This document shows, piece by piece, positions 1 to 7,126 of a DNA stretch of 35,209 bases. Where the stretch lies: NCBI RefSeq assembly GCF_012939955.1, contig NZ_SPMY01000057.1:1-35209 (forward strand). The letters are read 5' to 3'. The position numbers and the translations under genes were made by a program. A model generated the notes under the pieces. It saw only the letters and a list, made by a program, of their open reading frames with translations. It was not told where the DNA came from and did no database searches. The stretch is from Candidatus Accumulibacter phosphatis. Its GTDB lineage: Bacteria > Pseudomonadota > Gammaproteobacteria > Burkholderiales > Rhodocyclaceae. Numbering within the stretch: the first letter of the stretch is position 1; each line of letters begins with the position of its first letter.

Positions 1-87
1 CGGCTCGGCGGCACACAGGTACCGCTTGCCTTGTCAGCAAAGCAACTGAGCGCGAGCTACGAGGGGACGCCGGCGGAAGTCGATTGA
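1..87 (+). pseudogene. 3' end of a second copy of the 66-aa hypothetical gene (partial at window edge)
   Basis: The first 87 bases read in frame as 28 codons and a TGA. They are identical in sequence to the last 28 codons of the gene at 1887-2087, which lies on the opposite strand 1.8 kb away. The identity continues 13 bases past the stop codon. The 5' part lies outside the window, so it cannot be decided whether this is an intact duplicate gene or a fragment carried by the inverted repeat. Function is unknown. Confidence 0.55.
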
Positions 88-238
88 GCTGCCGCGCGAC
101 TTTCACATTAACGGTCATGACACGTGGAGACACCCCCAAATCATGAAAGTCATGACCCGCTTCCCCTCCTTCCCCCTGCCCCTTCTCCCGCAAGGGAGAA
201 GGGAGTTTCGTGAGTCGCTTGCGCGACTTTCACATTAA
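1..238. repeat. Left arm of a long imperfect inverted repeat
   Basis: Bases 1-238 match the reverse complement of 1717-1973. Bases 1-100 are identical to the complement of 1874-1973. A length difference follows (the right arm has extra bases containing a hairpin), then a divergent middle, then near-identity from about 180 to 238. The arm contains a gene 3' end, the dyad GGTCATGAC/GTCATGACC (113-121 and 149-157), a 10-bp GNRA-loop hairpin (180-203), and two copies of a 20-base direct repeat (94-113, 221-240). Divergence between the arms argues against a simple fold-back assembly artefact. Confidence 0.85.
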
Positions 239-401
239 CGCCATCAACTTGCGTGAACATTGAAACATCAAAACCGTGGCGCAATTCATCCGTCAATGGT
301 TACAGCGGGCCACGTAACCAGCCCAAAACCTGTGGATAACTGCAACTCTTACACGGGAAGTTACACGGACCGCCCTGAAACCCTTGCTGCGTCTAGCCTT
401 G

Positions 402-486
402 TGGTGCCCAGGAAGGGAATCGAACCCCCACACCTTGCGGCGGCAGGACCTAAACCTGCTGCGTCTACCAATTTCGCCACCTGGGC
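402..486 (-). tRNA. tRNA-Leu (anticodon UAG)
   Basis: On the minus strand an 85-nt cloverleaf begins GCCCAGG and ends CCTGGGC, discriminator A, and an encoded CCA (402-404). The anticodon stem GCAGG/CCTGC encloses the loop TTTAGGT, giving anticodon UAG, which reads CUA and probably other CUN leucine codons. The D arm (GGCGAAATTGGTAGACGC), a class II variable arm and the T loop TTCGATTC are all present. It stands alone, with no neighbouring tRNA. Confidence 0.96.
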
Positions 487-820
487 ACTGCCCGTCGCCA
501 AGTCAAGCGCACGCACGACCATGCACAAAAACGCACTCCCGGCATAGCCACTTGGCAAGCACACCGGCCCGAAGCGCCGGCGCAAGTGCGGCATTCTAAC
601 CGCGACCAGCCTGTGTTGTCAGCCCCCGCGCGCAACCGAGGCCAGCGGAGCGCTGCGTGGCTTGGCTTTGCCTCTGCCGCGCAGCCGAGTTTCCTCGCCT
701 GCTCGCCCTGGCGACCAGCGGCTGACCTACCGCGCGCGGGCAGGCGGGTAAAGTTGAGCTGGCAAGAAGCCGCCGATTCAGGCCTATAATTGCCGCCTTT
801 TTCCGATTTCGAGTCCGCCC
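487..820. other. Intergenic region between tRNA-Leu and rdgC
   Basis: These 334 bases hold the divergent upstream regions of tRNA-Leu and rdgC. No convincing gene, repeat or terminator was seen. The only recognisable element is the TATAAT box at 785-790 that probably serves rdgC. Confidence 0.5.
785..790 (+). promoter_or_regulatory. Probable -10 box of rdgC
   Basis: A perfect TATAAT lies 30 bases before the rdgC ATG, which would give a leader of about 20-25 nt. No good -35 is found at 16-18 bp; the nearest TTGA-like hexamer (754-759) is too far away. The -10 is therefore suggestive only. Confidence 0.4.
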
Positions 821-1720
821 ATGTGGTTCAAGAACCTTTATCTCTACCGCCTCCCCAAGAACTGGGCCATTGATGCCGCAGCGCTGGAAGAACAGCTTGC
901 CCGCCTGACGCTGCAAGGGTGCAGTGCGACCGATCCACGCAGCATCGGCTGGGTAGCGCCACGCGACGGCGGCGCGCTGATCCATTCGGTCAACCAGCAA
1001 TGGCTGCTGGCCCTCGGTGTCGAAGAAAAGCTGCTGCCGGCATCGATCGTCAAGCGTTTTGCCAGCGACAAGGCAAAAGCCATCGAAGAGGCCGAAGGGC
1101 GCCGCATCGGGCGCAAGGAAATGCGTGAAATCCAGGAAGAGATGACTCTCGAACTGCTGCCGCGGGCCTTTGTTCGCGGGCGCATCAGCTTCGCCTGGAT
1201 TGACCGGGGCAACGGCTGGCTGGTGATCGATTCGGCGTCGCCGGCGAAAGCCGAGGAATTGCTCGAACATCTGCGCAAGTCGGTCGACGGCGTACCTGCC
1301 AAAGTACTCAAGGTCATCCAGTCGCCGTCGGCGGCGATGACCGGCTGGGTGGCCGGCGGCGAAGCGCCGGCGGGCTTCACGCTCGACCAGGATCTCGAAC
1401 TGCGCTCCGCCGAAAAAGCGACCGTGCGCTACGTCAAGCACAGCCTGGAAGGCGAGGAAATCCGGCAGCATATCGAGGCCGGCAAGGTGGTCACACGTCT
1501 GGCGATGACCTGGAACGACCGCATTTCCTTCGTTCTCGACGACAACCTGCAGATCAAACGACTGGCCTTCCTCGACATCCTCAAGGAGCAGGCCGACGGC
1601 CAGGCGGACAACGAAGACGAGCGCTTCGACCTCGACTTCACCCTGATGAGCGGCGAAGTCGCGCAACTGCTTGACGATCTGCTGGCGGCCCTCGGCGGTG
1701 AGCCAGTGGCCGCAGTTTAA
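821..1720 (+). CDS. rdgC: Recombination-associated protein RdgC
   Basis: The 299-aa product has the N-terminus typical of RdgC (MWFKNLYLYRLP) and the length usual for that family (about 300 aa). RdgC is a nucleoid-associated protein that forms a ring dimer around double-stranded DNA without sequence preference and restrains RecA-promoted exchange; it also influences pilin variation in Neisseria. Other family features seen are the conserved early segment around GWVAPR and the C-terminal acidic stretch followed by FDLDFTLMSGEV. The gene is monocistronic. Its TAA overlaps the outer edge of the right inverted-repeat arm, so the repeat abuts or supplies the stop codon. The Shine-Dalgarno is weak. 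Confidence 0.95.
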   Translation: MWFKNLYLYRLPKNWAIDAAALEEQLARLTLQGCSATDPRSIGWVAPRDGGALIHSVNQQWLLALGVEEKLLPASIVKRFASDKAKAIEEAEGRRIGRKEMREIQEEMTLELLPRAFVRGRISFAWIDRGNGWLVIDSASPAKAEELLEHLRKSVDGVPAKVLKVIQSPSAAMTGWVAGGEAPAGFTLDQDLELRSAEKATVRYVKHSLEGEEIRQHIEAGKVVTRLAMTWNDRISFVLDDNLQIKRLAFLDILKEQADGQADNEDERFDLDFTLMSGEVAQLLDDLLAALGGEPVAAV

Positions 1721-1973
1721 TGTGAAAGTCGCGCAAGCGACTCACGAAACTCCCTTCTCCCTCGCGGGAGAAGGGTCAGGGGAAGAGGGAAAACGGTCAT
1801 GGCTTTCATCATCAGGGGTGTCTCGACATGTCATGACCGTTAGTCAGGAAGCCAGCAAGAAGCCGCTGGCTCGGTCGCGCGGCAGCTCAATCGACTTCCG
1901 CCGGCGTCCCCTCGTAGCTCGCGCTCAGTTGCTTTGCTGACAAGGCAAGCGGTACCTGTGTGCCGCCGAGCCG
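1717..1973. repeat. Right arm of the long imperfect inverted repeat
   Basis: This is the reverse-complement counterpart of 1-238. It starts in the last codons of rdgC and ends inside the 66-aa gene at 1887-2087. It contains the perfect 10-bp stem CCCTTCTCCC/GGGAGAAGGG (1752-1775) and, in a segment missing from the left arm, a 7-bp stem AGCCAGC/GCTGGCT (1850-1871). The arms enclose tRNA-Leu and rdgC, so recombination between them would invert that block. Confidence 0.85.
1850..1871 (-). terminator. Terminator-like hairpin downstream of the 66-aa gene
   Basis: A perfect 7-bp stem with an 8-nt loop lies just past the stop codon of the minus-strand gene at 1887-2087. No T tract follows, so intrinsic termination is doubtful; it may only stabilise the 3' end. 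Confidence 0.3.
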
Positions 1974-2087
1974 GCGGTAGAACGTACCCGTGATTCCAAA
2001 GGCGGCAAGCAAGGCGCTACCTTCGTCATCCTCCGGATCGATCTTCAATCCGCAACAGTCGCCGTCAACGATCATCATCACTTTCAT
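1887..2087 (-). CDS. Small hypothetical protein, 66 aa
   Basis: The start is supported by a good Shine-Dalgarno (AGGAG, seven bases before the ATG). The product begins MKVMMIVDGDCCGLKIDPED and has a Cys-Cys pair near residue 11, an acidic stretch at 17-22, and no signal peptide or membrane segment. The family is not recognised. The last 28 codons are duplicated exactly, inverted, at the left edge of the window, so the locus is part of a repeat family. It is convergent with rdgC. Expression is plausible from the ribosome site, but no function can be assigned. Confidence 0.6.
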   Translation of the reverse strand: MKVMMIVDGDCCGLKIDPEDDEGSALLAAFGITGTFYRRLGGTQVPLALSAKQLSASYEGTPAEVD

Positions 2088-2498
2088 TTCCAGACTCCTT
2101 TCTTGCCCGCTCCTCAGTTCGAGAAAACGGCTGCATGGTCCAGCGGTTTGACTCTTCCCCCCGGCGCCCGCTGCCTACACCAGGCCTTAGGCGATTTCTG
2201 TCAAAGAACATACTGTCTAGCTTGTCTTTTCGCCCGTCTTCTGTGTTGCGACAACAGTTACATAGTTCGACTATGCGTCTGTTGTCGCGCCTTGAAGCCG
2301 ACCGAAAATCCGGCGCAATCTGGTACGTTCTTTTCCGGCAATCGCCTTAATCGCCTACGGTCACCTTTCCGCCAGCGACCGCGTGTAGCAAGTATCGCCA
2401 ACAACACCGCTTTAGAAGGAGGGACAAATGCACAGATGTGCTCATTTTCTTGGCGAAATCTGTTGCTTGAGGGGGAAGCGGCGCTCCGCGCCTGCCAG
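2088..2498. other. Intergenic region with a large dyad and an orphan ribosome-binding site
   Basis: No convincing gene is seen in these 411 bases. They contain the nested 41-base hairpin at 2248-2288 and a near-perfect Shine-Dalgarno (AAGGAGGG, 2416-2423) four bases before an ATG at 2428. That ATG opens a frame which leaves the gap after 23 codons and then runs antisense through the next gene. Confidence 0.5.
2248..2288. other. Nested 41-base hairpin/dyad
   Basis: The outer 10-bp arms GCGACAACAG (2248-2257) and CTGTTGTCGC (2279-2288) are perfect complements. Inside them, after a 3x3 internal loop, CATAG (2261-2265) pairs with CTATG (2271-2275) around the loop TTCGA. There is no T tract, so it is not a typical terminator. 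It could be a regulatory operator, a small structured RNA or a repetitive palindrome. Confidence 0.7.
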
Positions 2499-2963
2499 TC
2501 AGCTGGCGTACAAGGCCGACGACCGCGCCGAATCCGCGGGCTCGCGACGCCGAGTCACTTTCAGCCAGCTCTTGTGGGCCGCCAATAACGCCAGGCTCAT
2601 TTCGACATATTCATGTGAAGAGAGCTTGTCCGCGGCGTAGCGCTCAAGGAGCCGCAACCAACGGCGGTGGATGGCACAAGGTTTTTCCTGGTGACCACCG
2701 GCCAGTGGGCAATCGGGACAGCGTCGACTCGCCAACGTGCTGATCGCCGTCTGCTTCTGCCACTGCTGGCGATAGTGCATGGCGTTGCCCTCGATCCACT
2801 CCAGGGCTCGCGCGTCGCGTTCGTCCTCGGGGAAACCCTCGACGTAGGCTTCGACAGCGCTGAGCTGGCGGTTGAAGAACTCTTCATCAGAGTAAGCTTC
2901 AGACGCGACATCGCCCAAAAACCGAGCAATCAGCGCCAGGGTTGGATCATCTACGATATACAT
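2499..2963 (-). CDS. Hypothetical protein with a putative CX2C-CX2H zinc site
   Basis: The start is taken at MYIVDDPTLALIARF because upstream codons look non-coding; the frame is open to 3032. The product is 154 aa, mostly helical and acidic in the N-terminal half. Near the middle it has Cys-x2-Cys followed ten residues later by Cys-x2-His, a spacing suited to one zinc ion. The C-terminal helix holds conserved-looking W, Y and R residues. No family was recognised. It is divergent from the Na/Pi cotransporter gene. Confidence 0.6.
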   Translation of the reverse strand: MYIVDDPTLALIARFLGDVASEAYSDEEFFNRQLSAVEAYVEGFPEDERDARALEWIEGNAMHYRQQWQKQTAISTLASRRCPDCPLAGGHQEKPCAIHRRWLRLLERYAADKLSSHEYVEMSLALLAAHKSWLKVTRRREPADSARSSALYAS

Positions 2964-3384
2964 GGAGCTTCTGGGAAGCGTTATAAGGTAAGCAATTGAG
3001 GCCACTATAACACCTTTTTTGGTGCGGTGCACAACCCCGCATCATGGCCACTAGAGCTCTTCAGTTCATAGCGCGACCAGCTACTTTTCCCTAGGTACGG
3101 GCGCAATTGCTGCAACGCCACAGCTATCGCGCCGGTGCCGAGACGGTGGCGAGGCGCGCCGCCGCCATCAGCCCGCTTCGTGTCGCCGCCTTCGCCAGGC
3201 AGGTACTACTGCGGCAGTGCGGCTGTGCCGCTCGATTGACCGCCCTGGTGCACGCCTCCTTTACTCATCGGCGGCCATTGTCTGTTCCATTGCGCAACAG
3301 CGAAGCTGCGTGGCACTTTCTGCAGTCGCGGCAAAGCTTTTCTGCGGCCAACTTCCCGTCACCAAGTTTCTGCAAAGGGTACCG
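2964..3384. other. Divergent intergenic region upstream of the Na/Pi cotransporter
   Basis: These 421 bases separate divergent genes. The cotransporter frame stays open back to 3217, but its upstream codons do not resemble a signal or transmembrane segment and a better start exists at 3385. No Pho box (two CTGTCAT repeats 11 bp apart), terminator or repeat was found. Confidence 0.5.
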
Positions 3385-5199
3385 ATGAGATCACTGCCAG
3401 CTGCCCCGCCCGCCTTCCCGAATCTCCAGCTCTCCCTGCTGCGTATCGGCGTGCCGGTATTGCTGCTGGCGATCGCCTTCTCGGCATTTGCCGTCGAGCC
3501 CGATGTCGCTGCCGAATCCCCGGACTGGGTGCAGCTGTTCCTGGGTCTTTTCGGCGGCCTGGCGCTGTTTCTCGGTGGCCTGCAGTTGTTATCGGAAGGC
3601 ATGAAGAAAGCCGCTGGCCAGGCATTGAAAACGGTGCTCGCCAAGCTCACCACCAATCGCTTCACGGGTGCCCTGACCGGCGCATTTGTGACTGGCATAC
3701 TCAATTCCTCGACGGTCACCACGCTGCTGGTGGTCGGCTTCATCAGTGCCGGCTTCATGACCCTGACGCAATCGGTCGGCGTGATCATGGGCGCCAACAT
3801 CGGCAGCACCGTGACCGCGCAGCTACTTGCCTTCAACCTTTCCGCCTATTCCCTCGGTCCGGTCGCCATCGGCTTTTTCATGATGTTCAGCGCCAAGCGG
3901 GAAAAAGTGAAGTACTACGGCATGATGATCATGGGCCTCGGCCTGGTCTTCTACGGCATGGGCCTGATGAGCAGCGGCATGACGCCACTGCGCACCTATG
4001 AGCCCTTCCTGGTCATCCTCAAAGGACTCGAGAACCCGCTCGCGGGCATTGCCGCCGGCGCGCTGTTCACTGCCATCGTGCAGTCATCGGCGGCGACGGT
4101 GGGTATCGCCATCGCCATGGCCAGTGAAGGCTTGCTGGCACTGCCGGCCGGCATCGCACTGGCACTCGGCGCCAATATCGGCACCGCTGCGACGACGGCC
4201 TTCATGGGTATCCTGAGCAGCAAGTCCGCAGAAGCGACGCGGGCCTCGGTGGTGCACGTGGCCTTCAATGTCATCGGCACCCTGATCTGGTTGCCGGTAA
4301 TCTGGCTACTGGCTGACCTGTCGGTGTGGGTTTCACCCGCCAGCCCGGAGTTACAGGGCGCCGCCAGAGCGGCGGCCGAAGTCCCACGCCAGATCGCCAA
4401 TGCGAACACGCTTTTCAACGTCCTCAACACGGTGCTGTTCATCGGCTTCACCGGCTGGTTCGCCAAGATGGCCGAGCGGGTGGTACCAGACCGCGCACTA
4501 CCGCCGGGGGTGATCGTGCAAGCCCAATACCTCGATGATGGCGCGCTGGAAGCACCATCGGTGGCGCTGCAAGCGGTGCGCCTGGAACTGGGGCGGGTTG
4601 GCGAGATCACGCTCGGCATGTTGCGCGACGTCGGGCCGGCACTCAGAGATCGAGACCTTGAGCGCATCGAGGACATCGCCCGTCGCGACGACGAGGTGGA
4701 TATTCTGGAGGCCGAAATCTTTCGCTATCTGGGCAGGATTCGCGTCGGCCACATGACCGAACGGGAAAGCGCCGAAATGCAGCAGTTGATGGTGGCCACT
4801 GACAATCTGGAAAATCTGGCAGACGTCATCGAAACCGATATGGTTGCCCTGGCCCGCAAGCTGGTGAACATCAAGTCCGCGACGGAAGGCGAAACCCGAA
4901 CGATATTGATCGAGCTCTATGAGTCCACACTGAAGTCTGTGGGACTGGCGGTACAGGCCATTCGCGACAATGACCAGCGGGCAGCGGAATCGGTGATGAT
5001 CATGAAGGACACCATCCGCGACCAGAGCGAGCGCTTGCTGGAGAGAAAAGCGACACGGCTTGTCGCCACTGATGATCCGGACTACCTCACTCTGGTGCGC
5101 ATGCAGATGTCCTTCGTCGACCAGATGCGCAGGATCTACACCCTGGCGAAACGTATCGCCAAGGTCGTACTACCGCCGGGAATTGCCCAGAAAGATTGA
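3385..5199 (+). CDS. Na+/phosphate cotransporter family protein with C-terminal PhoU-like domain
   Basis: The 604-aa inner-membrane protein probably couples phosphate movement to sodium (NptA/YjbB type). After a hydrophobic N-terminus (residues about 20-37) it carries the family's two inverted repeats. These are seen as LFLGGLQLLSEGMK (62-75), the NSST motif (107-110) with GANIGS (about 136), and then QSSAAT (233-238) with GANIGT (262-267). From about residue 380 the sequence becomes soluble and helical, rich in charged residues and like PhoU. This is the usual NaPi-PhoU layout. The ATG at 3385 is preceded by AAAGGG. The gene stands alone and is convergent with the next one. Confidence 0.9.
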   Translation: MRSLPAAPPAFPNLQLSLLRIGVPVLLLAIAFSAFAVEPDVAAESPDWVQLFLGLFGGLALFLGGLQLLSEGMKKAAGQALKTVLAKLTTNRFTGALTGAFVTGILNSSTVTTLLVVGFISAGFMTLTQSVGVIMGANIGSTVTAQLLAFNLSAYSLGPVAIGFFMMFSAKREKVKYYGMMIMGLGLVFYGMGLMSSGMTPLRTYEPFLVILKGLENPLAGIAAGALFTAIVQSSAATVGIAIAMASEGLLALPAGIALALGANIGTAATTAFMGILSSKSAEATRASVVHVAFNVIGTLIWLPVIWLLADLSVWVSPASPELQGAARAAAEVPRQIANANTLFNVLNTVLFIGFTGWFAKMAERVVPDRALPPGVIVQAQYLDDGALEAPSVALQAVRLELGRVGEITLGMLRDVGPALRDRDLERIEDIARRDDEVDILEAEIFRYLGRIRVGHMTERESAEMQQLMVATDNLENLADVIETDMVALARKLVNIKSATEGETRTILIELYESTLKSVGLAVQAIRDNDQRAAESVMIMKDTIRDQSERLLERKATRLVATDDPDYLTLVRMQMSFVDQMRRIYTLAKRIAKVVLPPGIAQKD

Positions 5200-5248
5200 G
5201 CCAGCTCTACCTCGATCAAGCGCGAAACAGCGCGCCCCCGCAGGCTGC

Positions 5249-6058
5249 TCAGAGTTTCAACTCGGCAACCAGCGGCGCGTGATCCGAGCAGCGCGCCCAC
5301 GCCAGGCCGTTGGGGACATGCATGTCGAGGACCTCGAAGCCGCGCACGTAGATGCGGTCCAGGGTCAGCCACGGGGCGAAGCTGGGGAAAGTGCGGGAAA
5401 CGCCAGCGCCCGGGCGCTTGCCGCTGCGCCAGGTAAGCAGCCAGTTGAGCATGGTTTTGGCGGGTGAGGCAGCCCTGGCCGCGACCGCCACTTCCTCGAC
5501 GCCAAGACGGGCACGCAGGAGGCCGTCGACACGCTGCTGCCAGTCGTTGAAGTCGCCGGCAATGATCAGCGGCGCGTCCGGTGGGACTTCGCGCTGCACC
5601 AGGTCAGCCAGAAAAGTCGCCTGGCGAAGGCGGCTGCGTTTAATCAGGCCGAGGTGCAGGCAGATCAGATGTACCTCGCTGCCCTGGCCACTGCCGACGC
5701 GCATCACGGCGTGCAGCAGGCCGCGCTTTTCGAGCACGTGGTCGGAGATGTCGTGGTTGACGAAGTCGACGATGGGGTGGCGCGAGAGAATGGCGTTGCC
5801 GTGATGCCCGTGCGGGTAAACCGCGTTCATGCCGTAGGCGCGATGCGCATAGGCGCCAAAGGAAAGATACTCGAGCTGCGTTCCCAGCGGCTGATCGGGG
5901 TGATGTGCCAGGCGCTCGTTACGGTCCTGGACTTCCTGGAGGAAGACGATGTCGGCGTCGATCGCCTGCAGTGCCTGCCGCACGTCGTGAATGCGGGGCC
6001 GACCACGAATGCCGGTGACGCCTTTGTGGATGTTGTAGGTGGCGACTCTGATATTCAT
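5249..6058 (-). CDS. Endonuclease/exonuclease/phosphatase (EEP) family hydrolase
   Basis: The 269-aa protein has the metal-binding and catalytic motifs of the DNase I/EEP fold: ATYNIHKG at 6-13, Glu42 in FLQEVQD, the GDFND motif near 170, and the C-terminal SDHAPLVAEL. Members cleave phosphodiester or phosphoester bonds with Mg2+. The closest familiar type is the YbhP-like group of bacterial EEP proteins, whose substrates are poorly defined. No signal peptide is present, so it is probably cytoplasmic. It lies 147 bp downstream of the isc cluster on the same strand and might be read through from it, but the gap is larger than at any junction inside that cluster. Confidence 0.87.
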   Translation of the reverse strand: MNIRVATYNIHKGVTGIRGRPRIHDVRQALQAIDADIVFLQEVQDRNERLAHHPDQPLGTQLEYLSFGAYAHRAYGMNAVYPHGHHGNAILSRHPIVDFVNHDISDHVLEKRGLLHAVMRVGSGQGSEVHLICLHLGLIKRSRLRQATFLADLVQREVPPDAPLIIAGDFNDWQQRVDGLLRARLGVEEVAVAARAASPAKTMLNWLLTWRSGKRPGAGVSRTFPSFAPWLTLDRIYVRGFEVLDMHVPNGLAWARCSDHAPLVAELKL

Positions 6059-6205
6059 GGCTGGGCAGGGCAGATGCCGGTTTGCAAGGGGGTCAAGGCA
6101 GGCGCTCGAAGTAGCAATCGATGAGTGGCGGGTCGTCGAAATGAGTTCACCCGCGCGACGCCCAGAGCACGGATCATCGGCGTCCGCCGGTTCGTGCGCT
6201 GCGCT

Positions 6206-6596
6206 TCAGTTCAGGTCGATGGCGTGCGGCTTGAGATCGTCAAGGCTGACGACCAGCAGCGCGGCTTCGTTGGTGGCGTTGAGAACCACCTGTGGGGCCT
6301 TGCCGGCGAGCAGGGCTTGCTGCCAGCGGGCGGCACAGAGGCACCAACGATCGCCGGGCTGCAGGCCGGCAAATCCGAATTCCGGTCGCGGTGTCGACAA
6401 GTCGTTACCGCTGGCCTTGGAGAAGGCGAGAAAGTCGGCGGTGGCGACCACGCAGATGGTATGGCTGCCGAAATCTTCCTCGCTGGTGTTACAGCAGCCG
6501 TCACGAAAAAAACCCGGTCATCGGATGCTCGCTGCACGCGCCGAGCAGGCCACCGAGGACGTTGCGCTGCTGCCCGCCGCTATCGTCGGGCTTCAT
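6206..6596 (-). pseudogene. DUF2237 family protein, frameshifted at a 7-base T run
   Basis: Read in two frames, this 130-codon locus gives a complete DUF2237 protein. It begins MKPDDSGGQQRNVLGG, passes through CSEHPMTGFF, then changes frame and continues RDGCCN and on through SGNDLSTPRPEFGF, GDRWCLCAARW and EAALLVVSLDDLKPHAIDL, all family hallmarks. The break is at 6506-6512, a run of seven A on the plus strand; six would restore the frame. The ATG overlaps the corrected iscX stop as ATGA, so translation is coupled. Function is unknown, but the cysteine-rich sequence and the isc location suggest a link to Fe-S or thiol chemistry. The lesion could be sequencing error. Confidence 0.85.
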
Positions 6597-6788
6597 GCCA
6601 GCTCGTCGATCCAGGCTTGCTGGATCGCCTCGAGAATTTTTTTCGCCACAGTGGCGAGTATCGTCTTCGAAGCCGGGCAAAGCGACGACCCAGTTCATCA
6701 GGTCAACGAAGTTGATCTTCAGCGGATCGACCTCCGGATGGGCTTCGACGAGCTCGATGGCCAGCTCGTTGATATCGGTCCATTTCAT
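6593..6788 (-). pseudogene. iscX: Fe-S cluster assembly protein IscX, frameshifted near its C-terminus
   Basis: The N-terminal 50 residues ([20 protein letters not shown], then NFVDLMNWV and ALPGF) are clearly IscX/YfhJ, a small acidic adaptor that binds IscS and iron and tunes cluster assembly. After residue 50 the frame breaks at a seven-A run on the coding strand (plus strand 6637-6643). With six A the protein ends ILEAIQQAWIDELA at 64 aa, the usual IscX length. As written, the frame runs on for 45 unrelated codons into the next gene. Spacing to fdx is tight (fdx stop at 6785, overlapping the iscX ATG), consistent with one operon. Confidence 0.88.
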
Positions 6789-7126
6789 CGCTTGCCTTCC
6801 TTGGTCATGTTGATCGAGTAGCGCGGAATCTCGATGGTCAGCGGCGTGTCATTGATCATCGCCTGACACGACAGGCGCGAATTCGGCTCCAGGCCCCAGG
6901 CCTTGTCAAGCAGGTCGTCTTCGACTTCGTCGGAAGGCTCGAGGGCGTTGAAACCTTCCCGAACAACGACGTGGCAGGTGGTACAGGCGCAGGACATTTC
7001 GCAAGCGTGCTCGACGGCGATGCCGTTTTCGAGCAGGTTCTGGCACAGCGATTCGCCTGGCCGGGCGTCGAACACGGCGCCGTCCGGGCACAGCTCGATG
7101 TGCGGCAGGACGATGATCTGGGTCAT
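6785..7126 (-). CDS. fdx: ISC-type [2Fe-2S] ferredoxin
   Basis: This 113-aa adrenodoxin-type ferredoxin is the electron donor of the ISC machinery. Cys42, Cys48, Cys51 and Cys87 fall at the same positions as in E. coli Fdx, within [13 protein letters not shown] and LSCQAM. The acidic surface segment around residues 64-72 would contact IscS. Its ATG overlaps the hscA stop as ATGA, and its own stop overlaps the iscX start. Confidence 0.95.
   Translation of the reverse strand: MTQIIVLPHIELCPDGAVFDARPGESLCQNLLENGIAVEHACEMSCACTTCHVVVREGFNALEPSDEVEDDLLDKAWGLEPNSRLSCQAMINDTPLTIEIPRYSINMTKEGKR

Noticed and set aside
331-339. Perfect DnaA box (complement of TTATCCACA)
   Set aside because: It is single; no cluster of boxes, AT-rich unwinding region, dnaA, dnaN or parAB genes are nearby, so an origin is not supported.
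596-1666. Antisense open frame of about 356 codons through rdgC
   Set aside because: It overlaps a well recognised rdgC gene and shows no family motifs; it arises from GC-rich codon bias.
1-1973. Inverted repeat as a fold-back chimera of assembly
   Set aside because: The arms differ by an insertion/deletion and many substitutions in the middle, which a simple fold-back of one molecule would not produce; long reads would still be needed to settle it.
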